From positions 8,910,001 through 8,974,000 of the forward strand of contig NC_047070.1 in the NCBI RefSeq assembly GCF_902459465.1: 64,000 bases of DNA, given 5' to 3'. Numbering within the stretch: position 1 is the stretch's first letter; each line of letters begins with the position of its first letter. The stretch comes from Asterias rubens (lineage: Eukaryota > Echinodermata > Asteroidea > Forcipulatida > Asteriidae). The notes below the pieces were generated by a model. The model had not been told where the DNA came from, did no database searches, and saw only the letters and a program-made list of their open reading frames with translations. Both the position numbers and the translations under genes were made by a program. Below, in pieces: positions 9,606 to 20,256 of this stretch.

Positions 9606-12600
9606 TCAAACGGATTGTTGGACGGTTGATATATGTTGACCATAGGTTGGCTGGTCATGGAAGCATACTGGCAGGGAACGTGTTGTATCGCCGTAGGTGT
9701 GACCAAACTGGAAGCGAATTTCTGTGGGAAAAAAAAGAAAAAGGAAAAACATGAAAATCTACTGAGCAAGTTGAGTGCATTTTTTGTTCCACGACTTGCA
9801 TAAACTTGGTTTAACTAATTAGATTCAAACAATTGAGCTCTGACATTTATCTGAGGTCATGAAGGACATTCTGTTATATTGCCGTCACTTCAATGGTTTG
9901 ATATTTCCCCATTAAATCAATGATCACATGTAACCAAATACCAATACGATTTTTGTTATGTTCAGAAAAAAAGGTTTGGGTCCATTGAGATTGAAGTCCA
10001 GTTGGTTCCCCCTACCAATGTTACAAAGCGCCCTGAAAGCGCAGAGCAAAGTTTGTGGCGAGCATTCACGGTTGATTTTCAGTGCTTCCGGAAGTATGGC
10101 AGACACATTCATATGACGCCCTTGGGTTTGGGCACATTCGTCTGTATTGACCCATTTCACCTGAAAATCTTGAACGCGCCATACTGGTGGGCAATTTCAC
10201 TGTGCGTTTATGCTGTGCGTTATGCAGTTAAGAATGCATTTTAGGCGACGCGGCGTTAATACACATAAACCTAACTGCCCACCAACATGGTGAGCGTGGC
10301 ATCAGTCATACCTCGAAAAGGCTAATGGTAGCTTGTACAAATCTTGCACTTTACACGGCAGATGTCCTGTACCATTTCAATATTCTTACAGAGATTACTT
10401 ACTACTGTGAGGTATTTCATAAGCATATTTATAAGTAGGCATAATTTGATATTGTACTTACGTGGCAGGTATCCTGTGTATTTAGGGACCATTCCGATAT
10501 TCTTATAAAGCCTTCTCTGCATTAAGACATCCCTGTTTTCACTAGTTAGTTGGATGCTAGCCTTGGCCTGGTCATCCGGGAGGGTCGTCCTGAAATCACA
10601 CAAAATTACAATAATTATTTTGTGAAAATAAGGCATGTGCATCTTTGCAACATAGGAAGTTAACTTTGCCCTTAAAAAATGTGCAAATCTGGTTGAATAT
10701 GATCTCCGTTATTAATGTTGAGAATTGTTGCCAACCTTGGCCAAATTTCATAGGGAGCTGCCCAAGCACAACCTAGGCAAAACAAACACAACAAGGTTAC
10801 CAGCCAAAATGCCAGGTCACACGTACAATGTGTCTGTATCCTGCTCATTATTGCTAACTTGATTTTTACTTTGTTTCTGTTGATTTTTTTTAAGGTTTAT
10901 TCTACATGGTGAACGTGCGAAGTCAAAAAGCTTCGATCTCACATGGAGTTTTGTGAATGATTTTGTTAACTCAACATTTACGCTTTTTGAAACGGATGGT
11001 TACATGTTTAACCGACCGTTTCAGAATAGTTTAAAAAATCATAAATGCACAGGCTTACAATCATTTACAGAAAGCCTAGACCTCAAGTTATATCTTTAAG
11101 ACCAAACTGATACAACCTGAAATTATATCACAATATACCCGGTCAGTTTTTTGTGTGGCTAGTATTACTAAAATAAAAAACTTAATGAAAACATCATATA
11201 CACTTACTTAGGGACATAAGACCTTCCGATGTTACCAGCGTGTCTTTCTGTCTCGTCGTAGAAGGTATTGAGCGACTTATCACAAATAGTGTTGTACCGA
11301 GCTCCAAGCCCTAGTTCTGATACCCCTTGTCTCGGGATGAACCCCTTGTAGCCTGGGATGGGGGCTTCTCTGGATTCACGCTTGTCCTCTGCAGAGGTAG
11401 AACATCAAAATAGATTAATTGAAATGGGGTGTTTGTCAGATCAATGTGAAGAGTGAAATCATGCATAAAGCCACAGGGAAATCATGCCAGGAGTCAGTGT
11501 CTTCACGACGCTAAACAGTTTTGAGGGAGCATGATCACTATATATATTTGGTTATATAGGGGTAACACAATGCAGGCCTGACACTTCAGGGAGGCAACGA
11601 TGGTCATTGCCTTGGTGCCCTTAAAATGCTCCAGTAGAAATTTATAACTTCCTCATTGCGTGCCCTTTACCAAGGAGAAAATGCCTTGGTGTTCTTGCCC
11701 TCTCCAAACAAAGCACACACAGGCTTGACCATGTGTGTGCTTGCCAGGTAGATTTTGTTCATTAGAAAACTGTCTTGCTATATATTTTACTGCTGCAGAT
11801 GGGAGAAGGAGAAGCAGTTGAGACGTGGACCCAGTTTCATAAAGTCTGTAAGCACAAAAACTTGCTAAGCACGGACACAATGTTGCTTAGCAGAAACTGT
11901 TACTAGCCATAGTCCATAAAGTTGTGACTGGTGCGCCATCAATTGTTTACTCATGAAGAAGATGGGTTGTGGTTGGTTTTGATTGTCACAAGAGCGCTGT
12001 GGAGACGGGACTTCAGTTCAAGGGTCAATAAATGGTGCATCATAAAGAACACAGTTTGTTCAATTTTCAGGTTTGTTATTGTGTTTTTGTAGTATGTAAC
12101 GTAGACATTTCAAGTGTCTTTAGTTCAAAGTAATGAAACAAAAACCTTGCAAAAAGAATGCATATTATCCATAAAATGTTTTAGTGTAAAGTTGAAGTTT
12201 TCTGTTTGGTGAAAATAAAATGAAACAAAAATTGCCAGAAGAGAGGGAAATTGATGTACTCACCAAGCATTATTTTTGAGGTTGGATGTCTGTCTCTGTA
12301 CTGATTGAGTCTCTTAATGACTGTATCCTCACCAGCCATTGGTCGTAACTGCTTGATCTGTGTCTGTGCTTTCCTCAGTGTGTGTACTTTGGTGTCATGC
12401 TCTTGCGTGTTCCTCATGAAGTCATCAATGCAGACGTCGCAATCTTCCTTGTAGGTATTGCCAAATTTAAACGGCATTCTTGGTATATATCCTAGAGGAT
12501 TGAGAGAGTACAATCATTTCTACTAATAAGATGCATTTTAAAAGAAGAAAAGAGGTGGGAATACATATCTTTTGTTCATAAACAACCCGTGTTTAGTTGG

Positions 12601-15600
12601 CATGGGCGACTAAATGTTAGAAAAACAATCAATCTGTTAAAAGATGTTGTGCCAAAATTCAACATTTTCTGCAAACTTTCAATTAAATGTAATACCTCTG
12701 ATGCACTAGGTTAGGACTGTAAACCTAAATCCATGAATCAAACTGAAATCTACTTGGTGCCCCAAATTGATTCAAACCAGCAGCCGATTTCACAAAACGC
12801 TAGGATTAATCCTATCTCGCGTTAGGACGAGTAACCCTTTCTAACTTAGGATGGGTTAAATTCGTCCTAACGTTGGATGGCGGGACTGAACTCGTCAATA
12901 CTCATAAGTCCTAAGATTAATCCTAAGTTAGGAAGAGTTTGGTGAAATCGATGGCAGCGTCCTAGAGGTGGTAGGCGAAGCAACCCCACCATCCGTTACA
13001 CCTCACAAATACTTCGGGGATGTCCAACCATCCACGGCAGGCAATGTCCTGGAAGACCATGCTCATAGACCCTGATCGAGGATGTACGAGTAAACAACAT
13101 AAGGGAGCTAATCAGTTGTATGCAGGATAGAGTTGCGTGGCGTGTCAGACAATCGAGCCCTACTCAAACATGCGACAAAGCGACAACTTGGGTCGACCAA
13201 GTGAATCTTACCTGTATAACCAGGGACCATCTTCTCCGTCAGTTTATTATCTCCTGTTGATTTAGGAAGTTTCAAATCTCGTCTGGTTCCGCTCCCTTCC
13301 ACATCGTTTGGACCGCTCAGGCCAGTACCAACAAATGTCGTCTTTGAGTCAAAGTAGTTATGTGGTGAGATGGTCGAGTTTGCTGAATGTCTTGTCCTCC
13401 AGTTCTGAAAATTGAAAAATTATTAATAAACATGAATTATGTATTTTTTTCCACCATTTTTTAAAAGAACACGTTGCCTTGTATCGGTCGAGTTGGTCTT
13501 TGAAAAGCGTTCTGTAACCGTTTGTTATTAAATCGGTATGGTTAGAAAGATGCTGTAAAAGTAAGAATACAATGATCTACACAAATATGCCTCGAAATTG
13601 CGTGGTTTTCGTTTTACCCCGTCGGCAAACACGGTCGGCCATTTATGGGAGTCAAGACCGTGTTAGTTCGCGACGTAAAATGAAAACTGTGCAATTTTGA
13701 GTGATACTTGTGTGGATCATTATATTCTACTTTTAAAACATCTTTCTAACCATATACATTTCATAACAAACGGTTTCAAACGCTTTTTACAGACCAACTC
13801 GTCCGATCCAAGGCAACGTGTTCCTTTAAGCATTATTTGAGAACAGAAATTTGTTAAAAGCATTTCTCTGCTGTACACAAGTTAATGTAAACATGAAATA
13901 ATTTTACATGGGAATAAAAGAGTGTCAACAAGGTCAACATGCATTGAGTACGCTGCTACCAAACTTATGATTCAATATCATTCAATAACATAAAAATGTA
14001 CTTAATTTGATCGATCTCTATTAAAATAAATATAGACTGCATTATTGACTCTGTTTTCTTTACAGATGCCACGCTATATAATTTTTATCAAAACAATGCC
14101 CTTCCTGTGCCCGCAAGTGAAAATTCCTCACTACGCTGCTGCCAAACTTATGATTCAATATCATTCAATAACATAAAAAAGTACTTAATTTGATCGATCT
14201 CTATTAAAATAAATATAGACCGCATTATTGACTCTGTTTTCTTTACAGATGCCACGCTATATAATTTTTATCAAAACAATGCCCTTCCTGTGCCCGCAAG
14301 TGAAAATTCCTCACTACGCTGCTGCCAAACTTATGATTCAATATCATTCAATAACATAAAAAAGTACTTAATTTGATCGATCTCTATTAAAATAAATATA
14401 GACCGTATTATTGACTCTGTTTTCTTTACAGATGCCACGCTATATAATTTTTATCAAAACAATGCCCTTCCTGTGCCCGCAAGTGAAAATTCCTCACTAC
14501 GCTGCTGCCAAACTTATGATTCAATATCATTCAATAACATAAAAATGTACTTAATTTGATCGATCTCTATTAAAATAAATATAGACGGCATTATTGACTC
14601 TGTTTTCTTTACAGATGCCACGCTATATAATTTTTATCAGCTTGGACCATGGCCTTCTGTGTTTGAACAACTACAATGGGTGTTGACTATACAGCCGACT
14701 TTAGTAACAAAGCTCGGCTGTAGTGTATAAAAAACAAACATTAATCGGTACCTGCCAATGATACATAAAAAACTGTACATTTACAATCACTCAAACTGCC
14801 TCTAGCTACCATGGTAGTCTAGTTGGTAAGACACTACTCTAGAATTGCAAGGGTCCTGGGTTCGAATACCACCCAAGTAGTATGCCTGTGATATTTTTTT
14901 TGTTCACAGGACTCGGGAAAGTACTGAGTATACAGTGCTTCTACACATCGGTGTATGGGTAAACAAAACAAAAATATTTTTTTTAAACTTAGTTTCGTCT
15001 AGAATAAAACTGGGATAACTTTCCGTATGGCGCCACCACTTTTTCACTCATTTTTACAAAAAGGGATATATCAATCAGGTAAATTAGATACTATATTATT
15101 TTATTTCGAATGAAAAAGTGGTGGCGCCATACGGAAACTTTTCCTAAAACTGTTCAGTTGGTTGCCCCTTGGGTACTGGAAATTTCTTTCACATGGCTTA
15201 GATGACTAGCTTGTTGACAATCGTTATGTTGTGCGTCTCTTTTTATGAAATGAAGATTGGGTAACCAGGCATTTATTTTCTTTTATGGGGGGGGGGGGGG
15301 GGGGGAAAGGTTAGGAGCGACACCCTCCCCCAATTATGCGATAAACTGTACATGAGACTAGTAAATAGTAACATATTTACCTCAGATAACTTGTTTGTTG
15401 CATTGCCATAAGTGTCGCCGACATGGTATTTGTACTGCTCGATATAGCCTCGATACCTGGAAAAGAAAAATATTTACTAATTAGAAAATTATATTATGAA
15501 ATTTCTTAATTATATTTTATAATAGCTAACTGCGAAAATGCACTTAACGCCATTGGACACTTTGGGTAAACAGTATAGTCCAAGGCTCACACTTCGTGTA

Positions 15601-16486
15601 TCACAACTTCTATATAAAATAACAAAACAATGAAAATTTAGGCTCAATCTGCATCGGAGTCGGGAGAAAATACGGGACAACCCACCCTTGTATCCGCGCG
15701 TTTTGCCGTGTCATGACATGTGTTCAAAATAAATTCCTAATTCTCGCTCTCGAGAATCGATATTGTTTTAATGTTTTCTCAAAAAGTAAAGCATTTTATG
15801 GAATAACATTTCAAGAGAAGTCTTTCACCATTACTTTCTGTAAATCCTGTAAGTTATTTGTAAATCTGTGATTTTTTTTTTTTATTGTACTGAAAGTGTA
15901 AATTGGCTTTTAAAACAATGTTGAACATAAATAAATTAAATTAAATACGGAACAGATGTATCTTTATCACATGCAATCTGTTAGAAAAATAACCTCTTTA
16001 ACAGTTAAAAAACAGGATTATTACCACGTGTCCACCATGTTGATTTAATACTTATTCAACAGAAAGTTATAAATCTTTTCATAAAACTGAAATTTAGAAT
16101 GATCACTTTTTGAGTCCTGATTTGAGGTACATTACAGTAATGGGAATCCCCACTATAGTTGTAGTGTAATGTGAAGTTGTCCCTAAAGTAAAATAGTTGG
16201 ACATCTCAATAAGTCAAACCTTATCATATTCCACAAAAATAATTCACAAGTACAATGTACGGTTCAATTAACGATGCACCTGCAACTTGCAGGTGTAACT
16301 AAGTTACAACAGGTGCAAAAGGCTACCACTCAATTAACGCACACCCTACCCACAACAATCACATTTCTATAAACTTATTCCATAATTGACTTACCCCGGA
16401 AGTTCTGTACCCGGCTTCAACTGGCTGAAATCTCGTCTTCTTTTGATATTCCACGATGTGGAGTTCGGCATCGATGTATTCATCAT
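9606..16486 (-). CDS. SPMIP5: Sperm/ciliary microtubule inner protein 5-like (C10orf82 homologue)
   Basis: Seven coding exons in order: 16486-16395, 15456-15381, 13404-13212, 12491-12264, 11388-11208, 10589-10462 and 9721-9606. All phases fit, giving 337 aa. Four repeats of the form GYxG(Y/F)(I/L)Pxxx.FxxGxxY occur near residues 31 (GYRGYIEQYKYHVGDTYG), 118 (GYTGYIPRMPFKFGNTYK), 209 (GYKGFIPRQGVSELGLGARY) and 293 (KYTGYLPQIRFQFGHTYG). The middle part (DDFMRN...RHPTSKIMLG then IPGYKGFIPR...ELGLGARY) follows the layout of human C10orf82, now named SPMIP5, a protein of sperm axonemal doublet lumens. Related GY-IP repeats occur in the FAM166/CIMIP2 family. It is longer than the human protein because repeats sit at both ends. 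The start is the first of two adjacent ATGs (MMNTSMPNS). It is divergent from the TRPV gene. Confidence 0.85.
10740..10860. mobile_element. GCTTAGCA-type palindromic MITE, decayed copy
   Basis: Blocks CCAAATTTCATAGGGAGCTG and AAGGTTACCAGCCAAAATG match the set at 18381, 25470 and 62352. It lies in an intron of the SPMIP5-like gene. Confidence 0.5.
11820..11905. mobile_element. GCTTAGCA-type MITE fragment
   Basis: Contains CCCAGTTTCATAAAGTCTG, TGCTAAGCACGGACACAATG and TTGCTTAGCAGAAACTG, the paired motifs of the family. It lies in an SPMIP5-like intron. Confidence 0.55.
12779..12956. mobile_element. MITE family F, complete copy
   Basis: Begins AGCCGATTTCACAAAACGCT and ends GAGTTTGGTGAAATCGATGGC, with interior CTCGCGTTAGGACGAGTAAC and CCTAAGATTAATCCTAAG. 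The two ends are inverted repeats. It lies in an SPMIP5-like intron. Confidence 0.8.
12960..13207 (+). mobile_element. Non-LTR retrotransposon C-terminal relic
   Basis: The plus strand translates to RQCPGRPCS(stop)TLIEDVRVNN then REL(I)SCMQDRVAWRVRQ, which matches the GRPxxxW.EDV....LA.DR..WR pattern at the C-terminus of many non-LTR polyproteins. One in-frame stop marks it as dead. It reaches the splice donor of exon 3 of the SPMIP5-like gene at 13211. Confidence 0.65.
13461..13829. mobile_element. MITE family E, complete copy
   Basis: Ends are TTAAAAGAACACGTTGCCTT and AGGCAACGTGTTCCTTTAA, inverted and flanked by TTAA. The arms extend inward imperfectly (GGTTAGAAAGATG / CATCTTTCTAACC). A solo end recurs at 46395-46440. 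It lies 57 bp upstream of exon 3's acceptor in the SPMIP5-like gene. Confidence 0.8.
13945..14640. repeat. 183-bp tandem repeat, four units
   Basis: CTACGCTGCTGCCAAACTTA starts at 14131, 14314 and 14497, with a variant near 13948. Units differ at only a few bases. The last unit breaks off inside TTTTTATCA at 14640. Each unit carries a good plus-strand acceptor look-alike (TTCTTTACAG). It lies in intron 2 of the SPMIP5-like gene. Confidence 0.9.
14800..14960 (+). mobile_element. tRNA-derived SINE, family S3
   Basis: A box TGGTAGTCTAGTTGGTAAGA and B box GGGTTCGAATACC sit about 40 bp apart, followed by a body ending in GTACTGAGTATACAGTGCTT and ACACATCGGTGTATGGGTAA. Minus-strand relatives lie at 37635-37905, 44955-45030 and 52190-52380. 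Confidence 0.75.
15012..15144. mobile_element. MITE family G, copy 2
   Basis: Nearly identical to 1222-1355, with the same GGCGCCACCAC inverted ends and AT-rich centre. It lies in intron 2 of the SPMIP5-like gene. Confidence 0.85.
15287..15305 (+). repeat. G19 homopolymer
   Basis: Nineteen G in a row, 75 bp from the exon 2 boundary of the SPMIP5-like gene, which reads as a C tract in that gene's transcript. Confidence 0.95.
15545..15918. mobile_element. MITE family B, copy 1
   Basis: Begins CGCCATTGGACACTTTGGG and ends GTACTGAAAGTGTAAATTGG. Interior blocks CACACTTCGTGTATCACAAC and AAAAAGTAAAGCATTTTATG match the copies at 55379 and 61289. It lies in intron 1 of the SPMIP5-like gene. Confidence 0.85.
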
Positions 16487-17138
16487 TTTGATGGTATTTT
16501 TTCCAGCACAATTTCCACCGAAATGTGGTTTTTAAACTCCAAAAACCGACCGACCGAACGATTGAATTACTGTGTGTACGTGCACTGTGTGTGTCGTGGC
16601 GCGCTGTCTGTGCGGGTTGTCATGTGTTGTTGCAGCGGCTGGGTCGTTGCTACACAAGCTACAGTTTATCTCATTATGCGGTTGTCAAGGTAGGAGTGCA
16701 CACGGGAAAAGGGCACAGTGTTTCTTATTAGGCAAATGAGGATCGCGGGCTTGATGCTTGAGTGGACACCGACTGTAATTCAACCTGTTTGCTTGTAAGG
16801 CGGACACGATCGCTAGCGAGAGAGTGACGATAGTACGATGACAATCATCAGCACGGACGGCGAGTGTGGTTAATGTGAAATGAATGAATGAGAGATAATG
16901 GGGCTCATCATGATATGGCTCGACAGTCGTTTCCGAAAGCGGTCATCATAAACAAAATGTGATACTTGCACATTGTATCATACAAATTACAAGTTTTCAG
17001 TCATCGTTTGTTGTGCGAGCGCCAATACTGTGGAATGCTGAAGAGTGAAGGAGACATATTGTGTGTGTCATTTTGCTCTATGGTGTCATCATCACATAAC
17101 ATACACTTTCCTGTCTATCAATATCAATCAGGACAGCA
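16487..17138. promoter_or_regulatory. Divergent intergenic region between SPMIP5-like and TRPV starts
   Basis: 652 bp separate the two start codons. The part near the SPMIP5-like start is richer in CpG (GTCGTGGCGCGCTGTC near 16595) than the introns, and no repeat family is recognised in it. Half-sites resembling the left arm of an RFX X-box occur (GTTGTC at 16616 and 16681, GTTGCT at 16646), but I see no complete X-box. A bidirectional promoter is inference. Confidence 0.5.
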
Positions 17139-20100
17139 ATGGACAGAAATCGCTCTCCTCTCCATCACCAGGGCGGGGAGTACGGAACCTGTGACAGCAA
17201 CGATGTAGATGTCTGCATGGAGATTTACGAACTCTACGAAGACCTCGTCGAGCTGGCCAAGGAGTCCCTGAAAACGCGTCGCGGTCGGGATGCTCTCGAG
17301 AGCAAAATACGGGGGAAGGATGTCGGTAAATTTCTGTCAGACAACGGTGACGTGAAGAGAGTGCCGATCAAAACACTGGTCAAGATCAGAAATCAGGATA
17401 ATTGGATTGAGACAGATGTTGTTGATGCTGTCAACGGCAGCCGGAGGAAGAGGAGACCCTTTGCCAAGTCTCAGAAATCTGGGACAGTTATGGGGAGCAC
17501 GAATAAGATTGGAGCTGAGCAAGGTGAATCTTGGGAGTCAGGAATGTTTATTATAAATGTTGTATTTTAAATATTGCAGAAGGAAACCAGGTTTCCCCTT
17601 AAAAGGGAAGGTATGGCTTTTGAGTGTTAGTGTTGAGTTTTGTTCCTAGAAAGGAGCTGCTTAATTATTCTACCAAAATCAAGATTTCGAACCGTTCGAC
17701 TGTTTGAATCCTATATAAATGTAAAAAATATGCAATAAAACTAGCCTGTGAAAATTTCATTTAAAAAAATGTCAAGCCATTCACCCAAAATTTCAAGTCA
17801 TTCACCCAAAATGTCTAGAGCAGTTATGTCCATCCACACACAAAAGAATCATCTGTAATTGAATTACACAATCTGCTTAGATTTAAATGTTTTTGAATTG
17901 CTGAGAGCAAAATGTTTAATTATCAACACGAACAGCTTCTTACCAAACAAGTTTTTATAGACATACTTTTTGAAGTAATTCTTGCCAAAGATTCAGTACA
18001 GTGGCCTATACCCCTCCCTTTTAAAATATTAATGTTTTGAAAATGAGATGAAAGTAACCATAACTGAAATTATCTTCAAGTACTCGCTAATCCTCCAATC
18101 AGATTCGCAGAATGGAGTGGTGATAAAAACCTATATTGCACGGCTAATATCACTACCATGCGTATTGTGTGTTCTATATCACGCGCCAAGTTTGCTTGGA
18201 TATGGGACGCAGAAGCCCTATATTTTCCCGTATTCCACTGGCGCTTGTGTGATAACTTATATAGTATCTTGTTGACCCAAAATAAGATGTTGAAAGGGTG
18301 CACGTGACCACATCCTGAGTTAAGCTTTATACTGTAGCCTCGGCTCATGCTATGTGTTGTTGTTTGTAAAGGAGTAACCTGGGCCCTTAAGCAGAAAATA
18401 TTGCTTAGCAATTTTCTGTCTTGCAGAAGTGAGCAGGAGCAGGATACCAGTCACAAATTGGGGTTCATGTGAAATAGTATTTTGGCTGGTAACCTTGTAA
18501 TTCTGGTAAGCACAATGTTACTGTGCTTATTATTAAGTAGATGAAATTGGGCAAGGGCCAGTGTTTACACTGATCCAGATACTGTTTATGTTTTTAAAAG
18601 TAAATATACAGAGGCTGTTTGCCATTAGCCATGTATTTCCAATGGGAAATCATGTAATTGGTTTATTTTGGGATTGCCTACCAGGAGTTTAATGTTGCAG
18701 TATCCTATGGTCAGTGATCAATCCGTTGGTTGACAGTATGTAAATATGTTAAAACTGTTATGTTTTTATTTGAAATTTTGAATTACATACAATCGCTTGA
18801 AGACAGACAGTCACAGTTTTCTGTAACCAAGAAAAAAATCATGATTTATTGTTTAAAGAAACGATTGCACCATCACGTACGTTAAGTTGAAACAAACTGA
18901 GGATTTTCACCTTATTGGTCAGACATGAAAAATTAAATAGAAACTTGATGATGGTGGTCATTTATTGACAGAGTGTGTGATGGCCAAGTGGTCTATATCA
19001 AACTGAAGTTTTTATTTTGGAGTCATTGAAGTAGGGGTTTATATCAAAGTTGTGACACTTCACCATTGTTGCTTCTCACCACCCAGGAGTAGTGGATGCA
19101 AGAGTAGAGATTGTTGATGCGAAGAGGCATGCAACTTTTCAGATGATTTCCTCATTTTTTGTTTCTCAACTGAGCCTTTGAAAAAAGAAAAGTGTACAAA
19201 GTGTTGCTGTGCTACAATTTTTTTATTTTTGTGTGAAAAACTGTACTTGCATGAGAGCCTTTGTGAATGGTGACTAACCTATGCAGACATAATTTATGGG
19301 AGATTCCAAGCAAACATCCATGCATGGACATGACACAAACAAAATAAAATTTGTGTCACAACTTTCTTTCCACTTTGAAGTTATTGCTACATGTACATGT
19401 AACGTATGAAAGAAAACAGATATTAATTTTTTTTACACCATGCATTCTGTACCATTTTGTACAAATACAGCTCATGTTTGCACAAACTGTGAACAGACCC
19501 TAAAAAGTGAGCATACATGTATTAAGGTGGTTTCTTCAAAGTTAAATATTTTCCCCTATAAAGATTACATTGAGGCAAAACTTTAATAATTGTGAAAACC
19601 TGTACCTTCATGCCTGTGATAATGGTGACTAAGCTATGCACACAAATATGGTTTGATCCATACCTGCAACTTGTGCAGTACACGAGACACAATTATTCTA
19701 GTTGAACGAATCATAACAATTTGTAGGTTTTTTGGTCACTAATTTGCATCTAAATTGCGTGCACACTATGGCTCTGAAAATATTGAACACGGCAAATGAG
19801 AGCCATGTTCCATATGCTTATTATATTTGGCTTGAAAACAATTCAACTCAAATTCTTTTCAAAATGTATAGAAAGGCCTCACTGCCTCCAATATACATTT
19901 TGTAATTTTACAAATCAAATTCTTTTTTAAAAGGGATAGATAGGCCTCACTGCCTCCAATACACATTTGTAATTTTCAATCAAATTTCAAACTCATCAAT
20001 CAGCAATCTCAAAATTCCATACACAATTTAAGGAAATTATGAGTTTATATTATGACCTTCCCTTCATTTTAAAGACAAAGAAAAGAATAAGTTGAGAACA

Positions 20101-20199
20101 AATAGTTTTCAGACTCCCAAGGGGGCTTATTGGCATATATATACATGATTTACCCATCAGTTTCCCTTTTTGTTTATTATTTGACAATTGATTAATCAA

Positions 20200-20256
<57 letters not shown>

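Noticed and set aside
16525..16731. ORF in the divergent intergenic region
   Set aside because: Overlaps the likely promoter of the SPMIP5-like gene; no splice or family support.
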